Shown in pieces: positions 43,501 to 52,500 of a stretch of 64,000 nt of DNA. Under the pieces are notes generated by a model that searched no databases, was not told the origin of the DNA, and was given only the letters and a program-made list of their open reading frames with translations. How positions within the stretch are numbered: the stretch's first letter is position 1; each line of letters begins with the position of its first letter. The DNA is from Tridacna crocea. Its lineage: Eukaryota; Mollusca; Bivalvia; Cardiida; Cardiidae. The DNA lies in assembly GCA_943736015.1 (NCBI GenBank), contig OX031065.1:48958992-49022991 (forward strand). Direction: 5' to 3'. The position numbers and the translations under genes are program-made.

Positions 43501-46500
43501 ATTGGCCCCACACGTTCGGCGCGAGTACCAGGAAGCAGAATCGAGAGAGATTAGTATAAGTTGTTAGAACTTGTTTCTCAATCGATGTAAAATAAATATG
43601 TTTAAACTAAACAAAGCCGTTTGGAATAAATAGTAAATGCAGAATTTATCACCTACCAGCACCTTTTCTCCTGACATAGTGAAGGGTCTTTTCTATGTGC
43701 GAAGACGAGCTAAGAAACTCGAAGAGCTCGGCCAGGCCCTCGTGATTAATCTGCGATATATCGAGACTAGACACCGTAGACACGACCTCTGTTAACGTGG
43801 CCCTCAAACATTTCATGCATATCACTATTCTCTTGGACCTCTCCGAGTCGTATATGCTTACCAACTGGAAACAGAAAGGATGGATATTTTGTGAAAAGGA
43901 GGGGGGGGGGCTTAAATGTGTTAGGGGAGACAACTTTTGCATGCATGGCTTCAACCCGGTTTAACTACAATATCTAACAACTGCATTAACCCTTTACTCC
44001 ATAGATACTCATTTCTACGCATTTCTTGTAGGAGCCTTTTGAAAACATTGCGGCAAAAGGTGAAATTGCTCGTGACGAGCAATTTCACCTTTTGTCAAAA
44101 TGTTTTCTATGCCATTGAAAGATGTCATATACACATAAGAAATGGCTTCATCCTTGCTGTTAATTAGGGTCAATTAGAGATACTATAGAAATAGATTATG
44201 GGGTAAAGGGTTAAGGAGGATTTTCTTTAGCTCAGTAGTTATGGTGATGGCCTTTCGCCCGGGCGTTCTAGGTTCGAATCATTTGTTGATTTTTCTTCGT
44301 TACGGACTTAGTTTGTAATAATTGCATTTGCAAAAAGTATCAACCCATGTCAGCCTGCGCAGAGCGCGCCGGCTGACATGGATCGAACCTGTTTGCTTCT
44401 TATTATTTGTATGTTTGTTCAAAAACCATTCTACTACCAGATTATATATCCACAAAGTTTTCTTATGAATATTCTTTTTTTTTCTGAACACTTTTTTGAA
44501 TCTAAATGTAACAGTCTGATCTTTGATCTATACTACTGTCCACTAAAGGTCAGTGAGTCGAGCTTAGCAGCCAAAAGGTTACAATGAAATTTATCACTGA
44601 ACAGTATGTTAGGGTTTTGCAGTTTCCAGTGCACATCTAGTGCTAGTCTTAATTTTCAGAGTTTCTCAAATGCGTGTTTTAACTCTTTACCAAACGACAA
44701 AATTTTGGACTAGTCCAAATTGAAAGCATTTTCAGACGACAAATTCAAAAGGAAACAAAAATGAAATTCGATTTGGGAAGGGTAGAAAACGTTGTGGGAA
44801 AAGGAGAAAATGCTGGTTACCAGCATTTTCTTCTTTTCCCACAATGTTTTCAAAGGCTTTCTTTCTCAGGGTCATCAAAAGTCGGGATTGTGTGGTAAAG
44901 GGTTAATTAGATAAATGCGAACCGTCCAATAAGAGTCTAGCCCTATGAGAAACTGTTTTTATTTCATCTACAACAAATACTGTCTAAGGTTTGCCAGCAC
45001 TGTTCGCACAGGCTGACCTGAATCAAAACCTTATAACTATCGGTAAAATTTCTTGATGTCAAATGACCATTTTGCCCATGATTCAGATTCAGTCTATTTT
45101 TAGACAAAATGGATCTATACTCTGACTGCTGTCTAGGTATAATCACAGGCTTCTGAAATTCCATTTGTCTATTACAGCATATCGAAATTTTTATTACACA
45201 ATCGTTGGACACCGTTACTTAAAATAGCTTCGTCGTTTTTTCTTATAAATGTATACATCAAAGAAGAGAACCGCCAATGTGCTATTCTTAGTAACAGCAT
45301 TCAATGATGGACCAATGAAAATTTCAGTGTTACTTGATAGACCAATGGGGCCTCAAAGGCCTGTGGTATAATCCATTCTAAAAGTGCAGTAAACTCCATT
45401 TTTCCTGAGAGCCAATCCTATGTATATTGATTATGAAATTTCTTCATAAATTTCGCTTACCTGTTGCCGAGAACGTCCACGGCGAATAATCAAATCATCG
45501 TATAGAGTGGCGCCATCTGTGTCTGAAACCTCCGGATTACTGAACAACCTACAATAACATTACTCGAGTGATCAACCCTTTTATTGAAACTAAATGAATA
45601 CCCTGAAAAAAATAGGGGCTTACTTTATCTGCAAAAAGTGTCGATTCAGGTCAGCCTGCGCAGTCCGCGCAGGCTGGCCTGGGCCGAAACTTTTCGCTTT
45701 TAGTTATTTTTTCTGTATGCAAAAGGACTTGTCTCTGTCATGATTAAGAAGGACCTGTCTCTCTCATGATTAAGTTGGTTTTTGAAAAGAAAAGGTAGCT
45801 ATTACGGATCGGTAAGTACATGTATGTGATGTCTTGCTTATAGAACCTGGTCGGCAATAAATATTATATACTTAGTACAAAGCATCATTGAGGTTGATTT
45901 AATCCCCCCTTTTTTTCAGAGTTTGGTTTACATATATCGGCCACTCAAAGTCAGAACAAAAGATGAATTATATGTTTGCTGTATGATACAGTTTTCAATA
46001 TTATTATTATATTAAAATTTGGCAGTGCAGATCAATGCCTCTTTGGATTTCCTTTACCCAACTTCGCAACGTGAATATTCTGTCAAAGCCACCACCTGCT
46101 TTCCCGCATTACTAGCGTCGAAACAATAAATAGCCGTGAGAGTGGAATGAATCCCGTTGCAATGACAGCCATCGGTCCTGGGAAAAAAAAAGAAACTTGA
46201 CGAGCTGGAGATTTGAACCATCGACCCCCTACTTTCCAGCCCTGTAAGTCACCGACTGAGTTACAGCTACGTTTATCAGACCCTTTGGCAAAGATACGTT
46301 AAGTACAATCTGATCCTAATCTACATTTTACAAATAAGCAATTAGATTTCGGTTCAAGGATTACGACACCTAATTCATCGGTAAATATCGTGTAACATCG
46401 ATATTTGCTGAAAGACTATTCGGCAAATCTCGGCAGCTTCCGTCTTTTAAATTGAGACTTAGGGGCATAAACACTTTGACCGTAAACTTGATTAATACAC

Positions 46501-49500
46501 AGAAAGTTGGCAAGAAACATGGGGAGCGATGGAAAACCGTTAATTTAAGAAGAAAGACCGAAAACTGCCGAATAGAAAGTAACTTGAAAGCATAGACTAC
46601 AGGCCCTTGAAGTTCAAATCGTCCAGCACGTCACACCAAAATTTTCATTGGCCGATCATCGAACACCATTACTAAAAATGGCATATTGGCACATCGCCTC
46701 TTTAACGATATACGATACTGTGGCAATTTCCCAATGTGCTCTCTTACGTAACAGTGTCGTATAACCATGAAAGACCAATAGAATGTCGGTGGCCTATGCA
46801 TAAATCAACATCTGACAGGAAATAAAAGAGTATCTTTAAAAAAAGCAATGAGTTTTTGTCGTTCCTTTTGAGGCCGCAATTTTCTAACTTACTTTTCGAT
46901 TTCTTCAGAATCTACTGTTGGCTCTTGTACTGTGTGCCATATTGTTGAATTTTCATCCGAACCTGTTGATAACAAAAACATTCTGTTATGTCAAAATAAA
47001 TGCAGACGAGCGGATGTAACTCTTTACCAAACGACAAAATTTTAGACTGATCTTGTTGCAGACGACAAAATTAGAAAAAAAGCAGCAGAAAATCTTGTAA
47101 GAAAAGGAGAAAATGCTGGTTACCAGCATTTTCTCCTTTTCCCACAAGGTTTTCAAAATGTGTCTCCAGGTATTGTTTGGTAAACAGTTAACCCTTTCCC
47201 AAACAATCCCTGGTTTTTACGGGTCAGGAATAGAAGCCTTTTGAAAACATTGTGGGAAAAGGAGAAAATGCTGGTATCCAGCATTTTCTCCTTTTCCCAC
47301 AATGTTTTCTATCCTATCATATAGAAAAATCACCTTTTTAGCAACTGTTAAGTTGTCATCTGCAGAATGTTTTCAGTTTGGTGTGGTCCAAAATTTGCTG
47401 TTTGGGAAAGGGTTAATGCTTCCTCGTGTTTCTTCATAAAAAATAAAGTCCTTGCATAGTTCAATCTTGGAGTGGCATAGTCCTTTGACATGCAGAAAAT
47501 CGACTGATAGCAAAAGTGTTAAAAGGCTAAAAAATGCCCCTTTCTGTCTAACAGCTGGTTGAACTCTAAGGTAGAATGGTTCTTGAACTCGCAAAAAATA
47601 TACCAAAAGCAAAAGGTATCAACAAACGTTAGGCTGCACGGACTGTGCAAGCTGATCTGAGTCGACATTTTCTGCAGAAACATTAAGCCCCCTTTTGCCA
47701 GTCTAAGAAAAAATTATACTAGAATCGATACTACAGCAAGATACGACAATCAGTTTGGTTAACAGGAACATGAACGTTGCCAGAAAAGTTCAAACGAAGG
47801 GGAAAAAAAGCAACAGAGCTCCAGATAAGAGGGAGTGATGGCATTTTAAATCCGTTATTTCTCTTCCAAACCCTATGTTGTGGGTACTCATTAGAACAGG
47901 ACCATGGACGTCGCTAGAAAAGTTCAAACAAGGGGAGGAAAAGAAGCAATCCAGAGCTCCAGATAAGAGGGAGTGATAGTATTCTAAATCCGTTATTTCT
48001 CTTCCAAAACCTATGTTGTGAGTACTCATTAGAATCGTCTCGATGAGACGATTCTAATGAGTACCTATAACATAGGGTTTAGGGGTGAATAATTAATAAT
48101 TTCAATTATGAAATCAAAATCGGCCCCTGTACCTGGAGCTCTGAAGCATATCAAAATAAATTTTAGAAATTCGCGGTACAGAACCGAGAAATTTTTGTTG
48201 AAATTTCAAACAAAAGAAAACAGAAAAAGAATTCGATAACGATCTCACGATGAAAGAATGTAAAGAATGGATTTTTCACGTCAATAAAGCTGAATCAGGT
48301 CATTAAATGGCTGACTAATTCCAATAACTCGTAGCATTTAACAAATAACTTCGATAACAAAGCAAATGAAACATTAATGAACTCTTTTACCTTATTTCAT
48401 ATACCAAATATAGGATTGAAAGTTAAATACCAGCTGATCGAAAGTATTTTCGCTTTTGTCAAAAATTATGGTTTGAAGAATTCGATTTCAATCCCTTTGA
48501 AAGTTTTTTTTCTTGTTGTTCTGATTAATGTTACAATGGTCTCGACATGACTTTGTTCTTATGTACTCGAGAAGTATCGAACTATTTGAAAGGCGTTTGG
48601 ATAATACTGTTCAGAGGCAATTGCAGCAAAATGGTGAGCGGCGACATATGACTTTTCGGGCGAAATTTTCATTCTCGCCTTCCAAAAATCATCAACATGT
48701 CCTCAATTTAAAATACGCCAGGCTGGATAATGCTCGTAAGTGTTATGTAAATGACTCTGTGTGAGCTTACCAGCAGCCTATTGACCGTTTAACCCTTTCC
48801 AAAACGAGCCCTGATTTTTACGTGTCTGCAGTAGAAGTGTTTTGAAAACACTGTGGGGAAAGGAGAAATTGCTCGTAACGAGCAATTTCTCCTTTTCCCA
48901 CAGTGTTTTCTTCCCTTTTTGAGAACTTTCTGCCATTTTTCTCCAAATCTAGAGTTGTCGTCTGCGAACTCTTTCGGTTTGAAAGGATCTAAAATGTGTC
49001 GTTTAGGAAAGGGTTAATGAACAAATGTCACTCTAACGAGTTTTAACGAGACCGAGGTAGAGGACTTTTGAAAACTCGGGATTATGTCGCAAAGGGTTTT
49101 AGGCCTTTCTCAAATCTTTAAGGCAGCGAATGAATAAAAGCTTGTTGGTGGCAGCGGTAAGAATAAACTAATGATTGACAGACGCAGTTTATTTCAGGGG
49201 GGGGGGGGGGGGAAAGGTCTTTGGAACAGAATGAGGGAAACTCATTCATACTTGATGAGCGCCGTAACATGTATTTGGCGGGTCTAATGATGGCTGTATC
49301 GGAATTTTAAGCCTTAGGCTGCTAAGCTTGACTCTCTGGCCTTTAGCGGACCGTGTAGATCACGATCAGACTGCACAGAACGCGCAGTCTGATCGTTATC
49401 AACACTGTCCGATAAAGGACATATTCCCTCAAACACACACATACAAAATAGCTTTGAATATCGGCATAAAAGTAACTCATTTGTCCAGCAGGATTAATGG

Positions 49501-52500
49501 TGGTGTCAAAATTGGTCAATACTATAGACTAGCATATACTTGCATGTAACGATAAAACATACTAAGGACTTTGGAATAACCGAACCGAACAAGATTACCC
49601 CTTTCCCAAACAATCCCTGGTTTTTACGAGTCTGGAATCGTAACCTTTTGAAAACATTGTGGGAAAAGTAGAAAATTCGCGCAGTCTGACCAGGGTTGAC
49701 ACTTTTCGCAGTTCCTAGAAGGTCTCTTTTTTCGTGATGGTTCACACATACATGTATATTGTTTATATACGATCCCTTATTAAATGAAAAGAATAAAACG
49801 AACAAAGAAAATGCTGACACCTAAGATAAATAAGAATAAATACTTCTACAAAGTACAAAAGCCAGGCGGTACAATAAAGGGTTTAATAATCAGCTTACTC
49901 AGTCAATTTGCCGATCGGGAAAAGTCCTGAATTATAGATAATTAAGCTTAAAATTTAGCTATACACCTTTATGTCTAATCTTATCGACTTTTATATCCTC
50001 AATACCTTTCATTTGTTCCTATTGTTAAGGCTCTATTGATATGATAAATGTGTGGAAATATCCAAATTGGACAAATTCATACCACTTCAATCGCGAATGA
50101 TTCCGATGTTAATGATTGTATTATATAACGATAAAATCAAGAATAGAGATTGAGTACAATGTTAATAATATCTGATTGTCAGCTTATCAGCTAACATGAC
50201 AGAGCTCCAGATAGCAGTAATTTTGACTTCAAATTCAAAATTGAAAATATTATCTATTCTCCACTAAACCCTATGTTGTGGGTACTCATTAGAATCGTCT
50301 CATCGAGACGATTCTAATGAGTACCCACAACATAGGGTTTAGAAGGGAAATGGTGGATTTAGATTACCATCACTCCCTCTTATCTGGAGCTCTGAATATG
50401 AAAAGAATTTGGAAAAAAATGTAGACGAAAAGTAAAATAAAAGAAAGTCTTTATGTGGCTCGCCTTTGTAGGGGGACAAATTTGTTAAACAACAACTTAG
50501 CTTGAAAACCGTATCACTTACTTTTGTCTCGTAGTATAATACGGGTCCATTTCAACGGTTTCATTTTGGTCGCTGGCGTTATCAAAGGTTTGTTGGGAAT
50601 GACCTGAGAGCCCCTTCCAGGTCGAGGTGGGAGGGGTGGCGGGTGTTCTCCGTCAGACCCGTAATGCATCCCAACCTTTCTATCTCCATGGTCCTGGGTT
50701 GAAGCTGGGGCGAGAACAAGGTTATAAACGTTAGTATCTTTATAAAGAATTCGACGGGAGTGTTAAGTTAAAATACACTTTCGTTGCAGCCGAAGAAGAA
50801 ACACGTATAATGCTCTGTGAAAAGACTAATAAATGTATTTACAAAATGTATAGACTTAGGTCAGCCTGAACACTGCGCTCAACCTGACCTGAGTGCAAAA
50901 CTCTTTGCTTTTCGTAAAAGTTCTGCTTGTAAAACGACCCGTGTACCCTATGATTTACAATTAGAATTAACTACAGTAGACTTGCGCAAAACAGAAAATA
51001 GCATTAAACACGGGAAGTGTCGTTCCGGATTAGACTGCGCGGTCTGATCCGAGTCAACACTGTACTCAAATGTCCGAATGCCCTTTTTCGCGTGTTGCAG
51101 GCCATATATGGACGACTTTCCCTCAAAATAAGTTCTTTTTCAATTAACCCTTTACCAAATAATCCCTGGTTTTTACGACCCTGAGATAGAAGCCTTTTGA
51201 AAACATTGTGAGAAAAGGAGAAAATGCTGGTAACCAGCATTTTCTCCTTTTCCCACAAAGTTTTCTACCCTGCTGGAAACGAATTTCAATTTTTCAGTTT
51301 ATTTTGTCGTCTGCAAGTGCTTTCAATTTGGACAAGTCTAAAATTTTGTCGTTTGGTAAAGGGTTAATTCATCCCAACGCAGCACTATCGCAAAAAAAGG
51401 TTCTTGCTTATAGTAAGGACCTTTAAGACTACATTAGAGTTTGTGCTACAGTAGACTTGCTAAAAGTAGGAACTTAAATAAAAATGGAAAGTGTCGTTTC
51501 GGATTAGCCTGCACTTTATACTCAGATGTCCGAATGCCCCTTTTTACGTGTTGCCATCTTCGCTAGCCAAGGTTACGATCACTAAGTGGATCTTACCTTG
51601 GCTGATTGAGCCCGATTCCGAGATTCCTGCGATGCATCCTCTATTGGATGCTGGTTCTTACCCCCCCTTTACATCATATTTCTAAAATTAAATGAAATAT
51701 CGTTTTACCAACCGCTTACGAACACACATGAAGCGATAAGCAGACATCCACGTGGGTTTCCATGTTTACCTTCTATTCGAAAGACAGCGACCTTGTTCTA
51801 TTTTTATCAAAGATGAAATGCTACGAGCGATTTCATTCGTTGCAGTCAGAGCTGGCTGCATCCAATGAAAAAGCGTATCGGGGAATGTAAAAATCAAGCT
51901 CGATCCGCCAAGGGTAGAGTAGCGTAGTGAATCGTCAGCCTTGGCTTGCGAAGATGACGTGTTGCAAGCAATATTGAAGAGTGTAAAATGTTGTCCTCCA
52001 ATACAAAGTAAATGCTACTAATGACTTCCGTGAATGATCTCGCAGTTAAAACTTACCTGTAGAAAATGGCACTGTTTTAGACTGCAACATTCCATATGGC
52101 GAGGACTTTGTGCTGGAATTTTCCAACATCTGTGCAATGTTTCGTAACTCGTGCATTTTGTTCATTAGTTTGTTGATTCGATCTTCATACGTTCTGAGTA
52201 TGTGTGAATGCTCTTTTTTCATTCTCTTCATTTGTTCTATAAGCTGCTTTTCGTTGTCGGAATAAGAATTTTGATAATCTATCCATTGTCTTTGATGTGC
52301 CGAGCTAGCTACATGTATATAATTATCATTCGATACGTCTGTCGCACAGCTTCTTGGGATACTGGAGGAACCATCATACTCGGTACTGGTTCCGGTTCTC
52401 TCCATTATTGGCACGTGATGGTCTTCGTTTACCTCTTCCGGTATGACGTCATGATCATGTGGAAGAGTCATGACTGGAAAAGCCTGAGTTGGATTATAAT

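Noticed and set aside
44226..44290. tRNA gene
   Set aside because: Good A and B boxes but arms do not pair; likely SINE-derived.
50522..50697. Alternative acceptor (ACCCAG) for formin exon 2
   Set aside because: With the phase left by exon 1 it would hit a stop after three codons; the upstream CCCCAG acceptor keeps frame.
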